DNA of 64,000 nt from Adiantum capillus-veneris (Eukaryota > Streptophyta > Polypodiopsida > Polypodiales > Pteridaceae): contig CM043942.1 of NCBI GenBank assembly GCA_014529385.2, positions 2,458,501-2,522,500 on the forward strand, read 5' to 3'. How positions within the stretch are numbered: the first letter of the stretch is position 1; each line of letters starts with the position of its first letter. Position numbers and translations under genes: made by a program. A model generated the notes under the pieces. It saw only the letters and a program-made list of their open reading frames with translations. It searched no databases and was not told where the DNA came from. Below, piece by piece: positions 26,330-38,375 of this stretch.

Positions 26330-26341
26330 AAAAGGAGGGGA

Positions 26342-27498
26342 TGTCACGTGACACATCCCAACCCTATGTGTCCATGGACAAGCTACACCATGGCAGGGTT
26401 CCAGTCAGTTCAGTCAGTTAGATTAGCACTGATTTGACACTTTTGTGAGTCTATTCGTAGACCGTGCATGCCCAGTCACTTAGCATAGATGCATATCCTC
26501 CGGTTGCACACAGCATGATCATTGGAATTTCCATCAGAATCCATTAGCATCAGTTAGGGGAATTTTCCTGTTCATTTAGCCTATTTTCCTATTTTTGGTT
26601 ATTTTCACTTATTATTTTTAAGTGACTTTCCAACAAAAGTAGGTAGGGCAATTTTGCTAAGTTAATATATAAGCAAACCCAAGTTAGCACTTTCTGGCAG
26701 AAGAGGCAGCAGGAGCTTTCCGCTCAACAGGCAACTTCTCAGCAGTACCTCCCCCCTCTCATGACCCTCTAGCGTTTTTCATCTCCCCCTCATCTCTGGC
26801 GTTTCCTACAACAGCAGGCCTTCGCCACCATCGATCACCAGCACTATAGCGGTTGCAGATTCTTGCCATCGCCAACATATTCCTTAGGATTACCATCAGC
26901 GTTTTTGCCATCACTAACGCCAGCAGACTTCAGCCCCTTTCCAGCGTTTTTCAGCCCAAACACTAACGCCAGGGAATCTGGAATTCAGCCTTGCAGAAAA
27001 CGCAGGTTTTCAGCCTGTGACTCAGTAGCAGAACCATCCCAAGTTGGTTGCAGATGTTCCCCCATTTTCAGCCATAAAAACGCAGCCAAAACAGTCATTT
27101 TCAGCCATCGAAACAGTCCCCGAATTCAGCGATTAGAAGCCTACAGATTTCAGCCGTTGAGTCGTCGTCATCATCACCGTCGTCGTCATCGGCATAGTCC
27201 CATTGCATCAGTCCATTGCATACGCATTGTACACCTTTGTGCAATCAAAGAATAGACCACTCTCGTTGACGAGAGTGGGGCCTTCGGAGGAGGGTTTTAC
27301 ATCCTCTTGGTGTCGTATCTCTTCTCTCTCCTTCTCTCAGTCTCATTCACTTGCACACACAATATCCACTCACTTTGTTCGTGAACAAAGCACTCTACAA
27401 GACGGAAAGTTCTCTCTTTCCCTAAGAACTAAAAGGAACCTTGAGCAATAAAGATCACTAATCTTGAGAAAATACAACATTCATTCCGCTGCACCTTA

Positions 27499-27500
<2 letters not shown>
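26342..27500 (+). repeat. 3' LTR of element A (1159 bp)
   Basis: TGTCACGTGACAC...CTGCACCTTACA. It is nearly identical to 16130-17289, with the same subtype variants, and is preceded by AAAAGGAGGGGA. Confidence 0.9.
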
Positions 27501-27556
<56 letters not shown>

Positions 27557-27961
27557 CTCTCCATGTTGATAACAATCTGCTCATACAAGTGACATGCCAA
27601 GTGGATGGACCCGATGTACACACAACTGAGACTGCTATTGACACTGCCAATTGATCCTGCACACGAGACCACTGACACGGTCTCCACATGTGCATCACCT
27701 CCAACATGCTTTGAGAGCATAGATTTGGTGCGTCTCCTCTTGGCTAGAGCTAGATGTGGATCTAGATCTCGGATGAAAAAACCTGTCACTGCATGGTCAC
27801 AAGGGCCAATGATAGGCTGCCCTGAGATGGTACTGCACCGTAGAGATGATCTCTGAGCTCTGCACTTGCTGCCCACCAAAAACGCTAGGGCTGAGTGTTG
27901 CCCTTTGGTTGGGAGAGAAAATGCTGGGCTGCCATGCTGAAAAACAGGCAGCTTGGCTGCT
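27501..27961. other. (AG)n and short spacer between elements A and C
   Basis: A (AG)n tract occupies 27502-27556. The remaining ~400 bp reads open on the minus strand (27879-27496) but has no family resemblance. It ends with ctgct (27957-27961), the likely target duplication of element C. Confidence 0.5.
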
Positions 27962-28473
27962 TGTCAGGTGCAGCGAAGTGTTTACGGATTTAGCTCGGAT
28001 CTAGTACTCCGCACAAACACAAGGGACACTTTACTTCACTTGAAAGAACTGAACTGAACTGAAAGAAAGAGAGAGAAGACACGGTATGCCGGGTCCCAAA
28101 CCCTAAACGGCCCCCTTGCTCTGTTGCCAGAGCAAGTACTTTCTTTATTCTTTCATAATGCTGGTATAATGATGCTAAATGTTGATGCTCTTGATGCTGG
28201 GTACTCGGTACTGATGGGTCTATGTCGAAGATGAAGTCGACGACGAGGTTCTGTGGATCTATATCGATGACGATGATGATGACAAGGAGGTTCTTGATGG
28301 GTCTGTGGATCTATGTCGACGACGATGACGAGGTTCTTGACGGGTCTGTGGATCCTTATGCCGAGCCAAGGCACAAGGGATACTAGGTGTTGGGGTACTG
28401 TCACAAGATGGGCACACACGTGCCAATAGAAAAGAATATATTGAACAGACTTTTAGCACTTCCATAACAAGTG

Positions 28474-28510
<37 letters not shown>

Positions 28511-29639
28511 GGAATTCTACACCAGAGAGTATTGGCCTCAAACCTTTGGTGCCCCTTTCATTATTTCTTTATATTGCATAAACACAGTACAAGCCGGTAC
28601 TCCACGCTTTGCACCTTCTCCTAGAAGTGTGTCAGAGAATGAGCCCTAGCCTCTTATTTAAAGGCCCTAGGCCCAAAAGCAGTTTACATGGAAAGCCTTC
28701 AAACTTAAAAGCATATGGTCCAAAAGCACTAGCACCAAAATTTGCCAGCGCGTTTTGCGGAAATCCGTACAACTGCCACGTCAACACTGTCAACGGAATT
28801 TTAGGGTTGTCCATATAGCTGCCACGTCATCAGTCCACGCGTGTGTGTGGGTCCTGCTTTATTTTAATGTCTTTATGTCACTTGGGTCCCATCCGACGGG
28901 GTCCCCATAAGCTGGTAGGACTTCTTCTGTTGTTGCTTGTTCTTCTTAGGGTTTAGGCCCCTTGGCCGTGATCTCAAGGTTGGTTCTGTTCTTCAGTGAC
29001 GTGACACGTAAGCAGTTTGTGACAGGTGCTGTGTCGACGACAACGACGATGTCGATGACGATGCTCAGGCTGAAAGCTAGGATCTGCTAGCGGTGTCGAT
29101 GGTAAGGGGTCTACAACCACGACGAGGCTAGGCTAAGTCAGTCTGGCGTTTCAAGCTAAAATGCTGGCTGTCTTGGGCTGAAATTGCTGATCATGCTCTG
29201 CTGAAAACGCTGGTCATGCTCGGCTGAAAACGCTGGTCTTCAATCTGAGAAAACGTTGGGCTACTGACTGGTCTTGCGGCACGGTCTTGTGCCCCGCCAA
29301 GTTCCCGGGTTCTATGCCTATACAAGCGCCAAGGCTGCCTTCCTTTATAGACGCCAAAACGATGGGTCGAGCAAGATCAAGGCAGCCCCACGATTTTATT
29401 AAATGGCTAAAAGCCACTTATTAACTAAGTGTCCAAAATAAGAGGTGGTCCACGCGGTAAAATGCATGTATGCTGAATACCGTTCTATGCAAGAGAGGGT
29501 ATGCAATCTATTGGCTGGCCTGGACATGCACGTCCTGCTAGAGGCTCACAAAGGTGCCAGGCTCAGCCCTAAGCTAATGACTCATACTAGATTGAGGCAG
29601 AATATGGCCACGTAGCGCAAGTGAAGTGCGCACGTGACA
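27962..29639 (-). repeat. 3' LTR of element C with a nested solo LTR
   Basis: Aligns with 30618-31571 plus 50064-50095 throughout. Two differences stand out: the insertion at 28399-29024, and an extra ~75 bp (about 29368-29455) absent from the 5' LTR. At 29597-29612 it preserves gcagaatatggccacg, the sequence interrupted by the big transposon in the partner LTR. Confidence 0.85.
28399..29024. mobile_element. Solo LTR (626 bp) nested in element C's 3' LTR
   Basis: Starts TGTCACAAG and ends TTTGTGACA, flanked by ggtac (28394-28398) and ggtgc (29025-29029). The partner LTR at ~31115 reads straight through this place. A relative lies at 50442-51060. Orientation is not clear because both ends carry the same short inverted repeat. 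It includes a (GA)n tract at 28480-28506. Confidence 0.8.
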
Positions 29640-30617
29640 TCCCCCCCTGTTAAAGGTGAGGCACAATTGCTGAACTTCTATCTGTACTTCGGATGCTAAA
29701 TGCTTATGATGCATGTGGACGCATCTACCGATGAAAATTCCTCCAAACGGATGGGTACTACAGATGTAAATCTGGTGCGATGTAAACACCTACCATACGA
29801 GTTACCAGGTAGCCTTACTGCTGTCGCAGAATACTAGCCTTCATGCTGACTCTGCCTTGTGAGCAAGTACGACCACTCGAATAGTCTTGTTGTGAAAACA
29901 TTGCGGATGAAGCTGAAAGGTAAGGGTGCTCGGAGGTATTCCCAAGGGTTTCATGTCAACGGAAGTGGATGCATGCTACATGTGAATGCGAATGCAGAAG
30001 AGGTTAGGGATCCTGTCTCCTGCCATATCCGCATAAGAGGCAAGTAGATCTTGGTACTTAAGATCTGGGTTGTCGTGTATCTGATGGCGTTCGCTATATA
30101 TCGGCTAGCTTGCGCTTGTGGCAAAGCAGCCTGAGGCAGTTGCCAGTCAACTGCAACCGGTTGAAAACGGTTAAACCAGCTGAAAACGGTTGACTAAAAA
30201 GGTCAATGCGCACTTCACTCATGCTTCGAACCCCTGACTTCTCCTTTCAGGTGCTCTCGCCTTACAACCACGCTACGTACGCGTGCTTGCATGAAGCTTG
30301 GAGCCTTGTGCTCATAGTGCTACACTACCTGCTGCGCCCCCAAAAAGTGCAAATGACCTGCTGCGTCAGTCACATCCACGCACACGTCGGGAAGCTAGCC
30401 AATATTTAACCGCAGCCGTATCCGATGTCGATCTTCTTTCAAAGACATGGCAATGAAGGTGGTAGCTAATAAGTCCATGATTGGAACTCGAAGTTCCTTT
30501 CAGGAAAAAAAACTGAGAGAGGTTCCTTGGGTTCTTGGTTCTGTTTGGGTTCCTGCTTCTTCTTGGGTTCTCCCTTGAGTTTGCGCAGTCGAAGGACACA
30601 CAGAGCTCTGATACCAA
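29640..30617 (-). other. Interior of element C, non-coding
   Basis: About 980 bp between purine tract and primer-binding site. I find no gag, protease or pol reading on the minus strand. The minus-strand ORF beginning next to the primer-binding site (30623-30366) is Arg/Asn-rich and unrecognised. Confidence 0.6.
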
Positions 30618-30712
30618 TATCACGTGCAGCGGAAGTGTTTACGGATTTAGCTCGGATCTAGTACTCTGCAAAACACAAGGGATACTTTACTTCACTTGAA
30701 AGGACTGAATTG

Positions 30713-30786
<74 letters not shown>

Positions 30787-31571
30787 GTCAGGTCCCAAAC
30801 CCTCAAGGGCCCCCTTGCTTTGTTGCCGGAGCAAGTACTTTCTTTATTCTTTCACAATGCTAGTACAATGATGCTAAATGTTGAGGTATTGATGCTAAGG
30901 GGTACTGATGCTACTGATGCTGGGTACTCGGTACTGATGGGTCTATGTCGAAGACGATGAAGTCGACGACGAGGTTCTGTGGATCTATGTCGACGCGACA
31001 ACGACGAGGTTCTTGATGGGTCTGTGGATGTATGTTGACGACGATGACGACGAGGTTCTTGATGGGTCTGTGGATCCTTATGCCGAGCCAAGGCACAAGG
31101 GGTACTAGGTGCTGGGGTACTGTGTCGACGACGACGACGACGACAACGAGGATGCTCAACTTGAAAAGCCGGGATCTGGTAGCGGTGTCAATGGTAACCA
31201 CGACGAGGCTAGGTTGAATCTGCTGGCGCTTCAAGCTGAAACGCTGGCTGTCTTTGGCTGAAAACGCTGGTCATGCTCTGCTGAAAACGCTGGTCTTCAA
31301 TTTGAGAAAAAGCTGGGCTGGTCTTGCGGCACGGTCTGGTGCTCCGCCAGGTTTCTTCCTCTACAAGCGCCAAGGCTGCCTTCCTTTATAGATGCCAGAA
31401 GGATGGGTCGAGTAGGTTCATGCTGTAAAAAATGCATGTATGCTGAAGACCATTTTGTGCAAGAGAGGGTATGCAATCTATTGACGGGCCTGGATATGCA
31501 CGTCTTGCTAGAGGCTTACAAAGGTGCCAGGCTCAGTCTTAAGCTAATGACTCATGCTAGACTGTGGCAGA
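30618..31571 (-). repeat. 5' LTR of element C, main part
   Basis: Its last bases on the minus strand adjoin the primer-binding site. A (GA)n tract at 30717-30783 has expanded relative to the partner. Its start on the minus strand is displaced to 50064-50095 by the inserted transposon. Confidence 0.85.
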
Positions 31572-31607
31572 ACACATTAGGGAATTTCGGAGATCATTTG
31601 GAGGGCC
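31572..31607. repeat. Left terminal inverted repeat
   Basis: Starts ACACATTAGGGAATTTC. 33 of 36 positions match the reverse complement of 50028-50063. Confidence 0.85.
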
Positions 31608-31867
31608 TTCTAAGAAAATGTGTTTTTTGCACTCTCTCTCTAGAAAAAATGGCAAATAAAAGAGCTGGGTCTTTCATAGTAAAAGTTCAAAAAGTGTACT
31701 TTAAGTAGATTCCTTACTCTTCTGAACATTCGTTCGTAGTGATTGAGGGATAATCCTCTTTTCAGTTGCATTGAATGAACCTCGTCAATATGGAGGGAAT
31801 GAGGCTAACATAGAGGGACGAAGGCGCAGCCGCTATTCACTTTCCATTAGACCTGCACATTTGGCTA

Positions 31868-34625
31868 ATGGCGCACTCCTCAAATGGCACAAATGTTACC
31901 CAGAAACGAGCCAAATATCACCTTCACATTGATTTGGACAATGAGTACCAACCATTGATTAAGCGCAGTAAAACAAACACACATATACCTCCCGCTTCCA
32001 TAGACACGCTCAGAGCTCAGGGAGCTAAACACATAGATATCTGGACGAGAGGCTCTCTCTACCCTAAGAATCCAATGACTAATGCGTCTCCACCGTTTGT
32101 CAATCCTACAAGCTTATTGACCTTTGCTGGTGATGGAGAAAAGGGCCTTCTGGGTTATTGTAAATCTCTTACAAGAGAAGCTGAAACTTACAAGAGCATT
32201 CTCCAAGCTCAACAATGTGAGATTGTTCGCCTTTCACATTTACATTCTACAGATCAGGTTACCATTTTGCAACATAAAACAGAGGTACAAGAACTGAAAG
32301 GAAAGGTGCGAAGTTGTCAAATGAAGGACACCATCTTGGGTGGTCGTATCCGAAAGAAGAAATTGCGCAATCTTGAAACATTGCAGGTTGCATTAGGAGG
32401 TCTCAAGAAAAGAATCCGAGCATTAAGGTGATGCTTCTTGGTTGGCTACATTGTCTTAGTTAAGTAATCTTTTTGTTTTTTCTTGTTATGCATTGTTTTC
32501 ATGTGCCTAAATAGTGTTAGTGAAGCAAATTTTCTGTTATTTACTTATGCATTGTCTTCATGTAGAGATTCAATCTATCCTGACAAGGAAAACATTGACC
32601 CCAAAGCCAATATAGGAAAGAGATTGAAGCTTGTTATAAGTAGAAGCGTGGCAGCAGATATAGTACATGACAAGAAGTTTAAGGTCCTACAACGAAATGT
32701 AGTGGACCGCTTTATTTCAGAGAACTCAGTGCCTGCAAAAGAGATACAAGGCACACTTGATTCACTTGGTGTAAGCAAAAGAGGATATTCGGCTATCCAA
32801 AAGTCTGTCTCATCCATCTTTGTTAAGAAGGGTATAAAATCCAAACTTCTATCATCAGCCTCAAGTGTTTGGAAAGAGAGGCTTCAGCTTAACGAGGCAC
32901 AGGGAGACTATTTTGGACAGCCCTTTCATATTAAAGCAACTTACAGTGGCCATGGAGCAAACATGGCATATGATGAGTTCAATAATATTTTTATGGACCT
33001 GCGGATATTATAGAAGAGAATGGTGGAGTTTTACAACATCACATTTGAAGAGTCACGAGGGGTATTACATTTTGTGTTAAAACTGGATGAGTGTGAGCTT
33101 GTTAAAGAGAAAAAGCTAGAGCGTGTTACTATTACTTTAATGAATAGAGCCCTTTCAAAGTGTCCCAGTGATGATCCTTTATATTTTAGTGTTTAATTAG
33201 AATCTAACATATGGTGGCTTGGTGCGTTTGAGGTAAGCGAGATTCTCAGGTAAGCTCAAATGTTCACATCTACTTAAGTCTCATTTATTTTGTGTTGCAG
33301 GTAAAGAAAGAAGATCATGAGATTCTATATTGGGTGTTCCATCGAACTAATATTCCGGAGGTGATTGATCGACAGACTAACCAGGGAGAGGTACTACGTC
33401 TAGATGGAAGGGGAGACTTTCAAGTTCAGTGGCATCTTGCAAGTGACCTCAAAACATTAAAGTGAATGTATAATTGTGGAATGGGTGCAATGGCAAAGTC
33501 GCCGTGTTTGTTCTGCATGGAGCCTGCAAAGGTCATGGACCCAAAGTGGTGGAGAAAAGCTCCAACACGTCACATTGAGGATCCTGCTTTTCGACCGGTT
33601 TTGAAAATACCACTTGTGAATATCCACATTTGTACAATGCATGCCCTTTGTAGAATTGTGGAGAAATTGGTCTACTTATACATCGGGTTTGCTTGGAAGA
33701 TTAAGAACTCGGCAGAACGACAAGTAGCCCTGCAATGCTTAGAAATGGTACTGTCGGATATGGGGCTTCATGGTGGCAATGTGAAAATCCAGCGGGATGA
33801 AAAGAGATCAACTGCTGAGAAGGATGTCCCATGCAAACCATCCATCGGTGGGGTGAAAGCACGGAGGTTTTTATCTAAACCCCAAGGTACAAGAGATCCG
33901 AAGCTAACAAAACATGGAAAAATATATAACACATCTTATGTTAGCAAGGTAGAGTATCAGAGCTGGAAAAAGCTACATATTGCAGTCAAAGACCAAGAAC
34001 CAACTACTCGTAACGCGAAGGCTGAGGTTTGGCGATCAATAGACATCCTATTTTTGATGTGCGACAAAGATGACTGGTCACAAGGTGATATGAACAAGTT
34101 CAAGGAAAATCTCAACCTTCTGAAAAAATCATTCAAGACAGCATGGACAGACACCCAGATTACTCACTACATGGTATTATCGTGTATTTCATTCTCTCTT
34201 ATGTGCAAATATGTGAGTGTAAAACATTCTAACTAATCTGTTTTCATATCCAGCACATCATCTTCAATCATTTACCATATTTTATACAAAAGTATGGGAA
34301 CCCGGCAATATGGAATACCCAAGGGATGGAAAAGTCTCATTACATGGCGAGAAATGCTTATTTCAGACACACACGACATGGTGGCTCTCGAATCAAGGCT
34401 AACAGTTTGAGAGAACTATTTGAATGGTTCTATCGTAGAATCATTCATCGAATGCAGGCAAAAGAAGTCTTGGCAAATTCAGCAACAGCACAAGCCATCA
34501 GACATTTACAACAACAAAAAGTTAAAAGATCAATGGCATACAACAACTCCGGAGCTCGTGAAAGTCAACGAAGGTGGAGAGAGACAATGGTGTATGTGAA
34601 TCACAAGTGGAGAAAGATACTCTGA
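31868..34625 (+). pseudogene. Transposase-like gene, four exons, three nonsense codons
   Basis: Exons are inferred at 31868-32427, 32566-33232, 33301-34173 and 34254-34625. All have GT-AG junctions and keep frame, giving ~823 residues. The N-terminus carries a basic patch and a coiled-coil segment (residues ~110-185). The C-terminal two thirds resemble an RNase-H-fold transposase: candidate acidic triad Asp361 (FVLKLDECE), Asp458 (ASDLKTL, followed by SPCLFCM) and Glu726 (NTQGMEKSH), with HIIFNHLPYFIQKYGNP just before the Glu, a pattern typical of such enzymes. TAG at 33011, TAA at 33194 and TGA at 33463 interrupt it. Each is explained by one C-to-T change. It lies beside the left TIR, as a transposase gene would. 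The family assignment is inference. Confidence 0.6.
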
Positions 34626-34688
34626 GTGGATGACATTGTATAAAATTTATGTAATACATGATCTTATACAATTGCTACTTGAAGTGTA

Positions 34689-35143
34689 TCAAGATTTTGA
34701 AGGTTCAATTTTGTTTTTTGGCACGTCACCCTTGTAACGAATCATGAGATGTTTGCCATCCTCTAAAAGTTCATCTGGGTTTTGTCTACCAAGAGCTAGT
34801 GCCATTGCTGTGTAGGTGTAGTAATACGCTGCCCGACCACCTGTATAGCCCGGGCAGTAACCAAAACAATCTCTAGCAAACACTTTGTCCACAAGAATGA
34901 CTTTATCTGCACTTTTGGGCAGCACCGGTCCACCCAAGAAGCGTGATAGCGTCTTGAATGTGTAAGTTGCTATTGAACCCTCTTGTGACATGGAATTGTG
35001 AAAAACTACTATCGGCGACTCGCAAAGCTTTGAAAGGTACTGCGCTAGGGCCGCATCCCTTCCTCGATACTCTCGAGTCCATCGCCGAAGGAAGTCATCC
35101 TTGTCAGCAATCCAAGACTGCACATATCATGTCAGAAGTGACA

Positions 35144-35188
<45 letters not shown>

Positions 35189-36468
35189 ACCATGAAGCTC
35201 TCATCCTGCAGAAAGAGGTTTTCCTGCCACAGGTCTACAGATGTAGTTGACCCCTGACCTGAATGGTTAAACCAATCCTCCACTTCTTTGTTACTTGTTG
35301 ATGGTCTTAGGCTTTGTCTTATTGCTTGGAAGGTGGCTTCATCAGGTAGTGTCTCCTTGTATTTTTCAACTTTCTCAAAGCATCTTCGAAGGCATTCCAT
35401 TGGATTGCTGGATGTTTCCATTGCTCCATCATCACTACTATCCTCTGAAACAAATCCACTCCTCTCCTCTTGGACTCTGGAAATAATAGCCAGGGAGAAA
35501 TCCTCCCTTAAATAAAAGACACTTTGCACATCATGTAAGAAGATATAGGTCTTGTCTCCAATCCTGAAGTCAGGCACAGCAGGCAACATCATCTGAGCAT
35601 GCTTCTCAGTGAAGTTACTGACATCCAATGGAAGTTTGATTTCTGTGGTTTTCACAGAGAGCATCTTACTTCTTTGTACTTCAATTGCCTCAACCTTAAG
35701 GTCGACTGTGTCTTCAACCTCCTCGACTTCTTGTATATGAGTTGTCTCCTCGCATTCTTCATCTGGTGTTGCATCCTGCTCCTCTAACACCTCATCAGGA
35801 TTCTGCATGAGGAATCCAAATAGGCTGTTCAGGTAAATCATAAAGCCAAAGGCTTCCTGAATGAGTTTGCATTCTTTTTGATGCAAAGGGCAGGCTGAAT
35901 GTCGGCAAGAAGGTGGTAATTTCCTATACTTCTTCAGTCCCTGTCCCTTTCCACCACAGTTATTTAAATGCACAAGAGTCATAGTAGGCAGAACAACCCT
36001 CCCTACCTGCACCATCACTTCAAACTTATCTCTGTAGGACTGCAAGAAATTATTGTGCTGAGCTAACAGGTCTTCAATGTCAAACTTTGGATTAAACATA
36101 GAATGAACTAGATCAAACTTGTCCCCAGCACCACAAGATGCTGCAAAATCAAATAGCCTCTCATCAGTTGCAGCTGGGTCTTCCAGAGAAGACACATCCT
36201 CTTTGGCTTTACATTTAGTTGCACAGGGACTACTTTCTAGCACATCTGCATCATCTGAGAAGTCTATATTCCTCTTTCTTGTATTTTTCTTCACAAGTAC
36301 TGTACAGGGTGAGGGAGCCTTGTAGGGTGAGGGATCCTCTTGCCCTGGTGACCTCTCTGATTGATCTTCACCAATTGACTTTTCTCCAGATATGTCTTGA
36401 CAAAAGTCAACAGTTCTTTTGGCAGAAACATTAAGCAACTGAGCCTGCAAAGGTTGAAATCTTGGCAC
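34689..36468 (-). CDS. Unrecognised Cys/His-containing protein, two exons
   Basis: Exon 36468-35191 ends ...DESFM at GTAACT. The intron (35190-35118) is mostly a (CT)n tract ending TATGTGCAG. Exon 35117-34689 begins SWIADKDDFLRRW. The frame is kept and no stop occurs, giving ~569 residues or more. The start is uncertain: the frame is open upstream to a stop at 36520 with no ATG, so a 5' exon or a non-ATG start is likely. Visible parts: an acidic, Ser-rich N-terminal region with basic patches; a Cys/His cluster around NNCGGKGQGLKKYRKLPPSC and CPLHQKECK; a Glu/Asp-rich middle; and a conserved-looking C-terminal domain with GGPVLPKSADKVILVDKVF and GGRAAYYYTYTAMALALG. It is intact as read, unlike its neighbour, and may be a transposition accessory protein. 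No family recognised. Confidence 0.6.
35144..35186. repeat. (GA)n microsatellite within an intron
   Basis: About 21 GA units. On the minus strand this is a (CT)n tract just downstream of the splice donor, forming most of the intron. Confidence 0.9.
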
Positions 36469-36675
36469 AAGCTCTGGGTCTGGTTTCAGCCTCTTCTGCC
36501 TACTGGACCTTAATCCTATTCATCAGGAAACATGACAAGTCTCACTCTCTCTCTCTCTCTCTCTCCATATATATATATATATATATATCTCTGTCTCTCA
36601 CCAAAGCACAAACAAAAACACACATAGTCTCTCTCTCTCTCTCTCTCTCCAAAGAACACTAAAAAAATACACATA

Positions 36676-36726
<51 letters not shown>

Positions 36727-36740
36727 TATGTGTCTCTTTG

Positions 36741-36917
36741 TACTAAAGGCGCGCAAGGACGAAAACGTGCTTTTTGCAACTCTCTACGCGCGCCTTAAGT
36801 ACAATTGAGGGAAAGGCGCGCAAGGACGAAAACGTGCTTTTTGCAACTCTCTACGCGCGCCTTAAGTACAATTTAGGGAAAGGCGAGCAAGGACGAAAAC
36901 GTGCTTTTTGAGAGAGT
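36741..36917. repeat. 67-bp tandem repeat of GGCGCGC/GCGCGCC hairpins
   Basis: Units begin at 36745, 36812 and 36879, the third truncated. Each full unit has arms TACTAAAGGCGCGC-like and GCGCGCCTTAAGTA with a ~33-bp loop (caaggacgaaaacgtgctttttgcaactctctac). Confidence 0.9.
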
Positions 36918-36924
36918 CATAACT

Positions 36925-36986
36925 ATACTATAGGCGCGCGGAGAGAGCTGTAGCCAGTGTTTGGTTGGCTCTACGCGCCGTTAGTA
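36925..36986. repeat. GC-rich hairpin module, copy 4
   Basis: TACTATAGGCGCGC ... CGCGCCGTTAGTA, a diverged single copy of the same inverted-repeat design. Confidence 0.75.
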
Positions 36987-37636
36987 ACGGGGACAGAGAG
37001 GGGAGGGAGAGAGAGAATGTGTATATCTCAGTGTGTGTGTCTGTGTGTATGTGTGTATGTGTGTGTGTGTCTCTGTCTATGGAAGTATGTGTTGAGGTGT
37101 GTGTGTGTGTGTTGAACAACAGTCTGGGTTTTTCTTTGTTTACACACACACACACACACACAATTTGTACCAACTGTTGGAAATACAGAGAGAGAGTGAG
37201 AGATCACCTTTTGTTGGTGGGGTTTGCAGAAACTCCAAGGGAGGTGTCTCCTCCATTGCTTTTTGTCTGTCAAACTGACTCTCTCTCTCCCTCTCTCTCT
37301 CTCTGAGAGTAAGGAGTCCCTCTCTCTATCTCTCTCTCAATCTGTCTCTCCCTCTCTCTATCTCTCTCACAATCTGTTCTCTCTTTCTCTCTCTCTGTCT
37401 CTCTATCACTCTCTCTCTTTATCACTCTCTCTTTCTATGGCTCTCTCTCTCTCTCTATTGTTCTCTCTCTTTCTCTCTCTCAAAATCACACTTATAACGG
37501 ATACACACGGCGGTGCCCCACGTGTTACTATAAATTAGAGTATAATTGCATGTTGTCACACGTGCGGTCATTATTGAGACCGTATACTTTTGTACGTCAT
37601 ATATAGAGGTCAAGAGAGAGAAAAACCACACCTCGT

Positions 37637-37693
<57 letters not shown>

Positions 37694-38043
37694 GTCGTCT
37701 GCGTCTCCGACAGCAAGCCGACCCATCGACATAACGAAGGTCTGCGACCTCAGGAGGTTTGGCCCTCTCTCTCTCTCCCTCTACCTTTGCCTCTATCTCT
37801 CTCTCTCTGTTTCTGTCACAGTATCAAGTCTTAACAAACAACACACACAAACTGTCACAAACACAACACACACACACACACACACACTCACAAACACACA
37901 GACACACATATAAAACATACACACACACACAGAGACACAAATATAACATACACACACACAGACACACACACACATAGAGACACACACAAATCACAAACAC
38001 ACACACACACGCACAAATATAACTTACACACACACACACATAG

Positions 38044-38083
<40 letters not shown>

Positions 38084-38085
<2 letters not shown>

Positions 38086-38144
38086 CCAAAGGCGCGCGTA
38101 GAGAGGCATAACCGGTGTGCATGTCTCTATGCGCGCCGTTAGTA
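38084..38144. repeat. GC-rich hairpin module, copy 5
   Basis: TACCAAAGGCGCGC ... GCGCGCCGTTAGTA; the stem is conserved and the loop is different. Confidence 0.75.
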
Positions 38145-38234
38145 CTGTGCATTGACCAGTGTATGTGTGAGTGTTATAGAGAGAGGATGTAAGGCGGGGA
38201 GAAGAGAGAGAGAGTGAGTATTTCTTTTACCTTA

Positions 38235-38295
38235 TACTAACGGCGCGCGGAGGTGTTTGTTGAGGTCAAAACGTGCTCCACGCGCGCCTTTAGTA
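38235..38295. repeat. GC-rich hairpin module, copy 6
   Basis: TACTAACGGCGCGC ... GCGCGCCTTTAGTA, with the loop word aaaacgtgct shared with copies 1-3. It lies ~105 bp upstream of the fusion-gene ATG. Confidence 0.8.
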
Positions 38296-38331
38296 ATGGG
38301 CTCTCTCACTCTCTCTATTTAAATATGCTAA

Positions 38332-38375
<44 letters not shown>

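Larger units (their letters stand above)
16130..27500 (+). mobile_element. Ty3-type LTR element A, non-autonomous, split by element B
   Basis: Outer LTRs at 16130-17289 and 26342-27500 are the same subtype, sharing sequence variants that the two inner LTRs lack. The interior is 17290-19948 plus 25649-26341. Flanking pentamers atgag (16125-16129) and aagag (27501-27505) fit a 5-bp target duplication. A primer-binding site follows the first LTR and a purine tract precedes the last. Coding content is gag, aspartyl protease, an acidic spacer ORF and a chromodomain-like tail. Reverse transcriptase, RNase H and the integrase core are absent, so mobility must have relied on a helper. Confidence 0.85.

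Noticed and set aside
16130-27500. Interpretation as a tandem LTR-int-LTR-int-LTR-int-LTR array made by recombination
   Set aside because: The pairing of LTR subtypes (outer with outer, inner with inner), the interrupted spacer ORF and the CCTGT/TCTGT flanks favour simple nesting of B in A.
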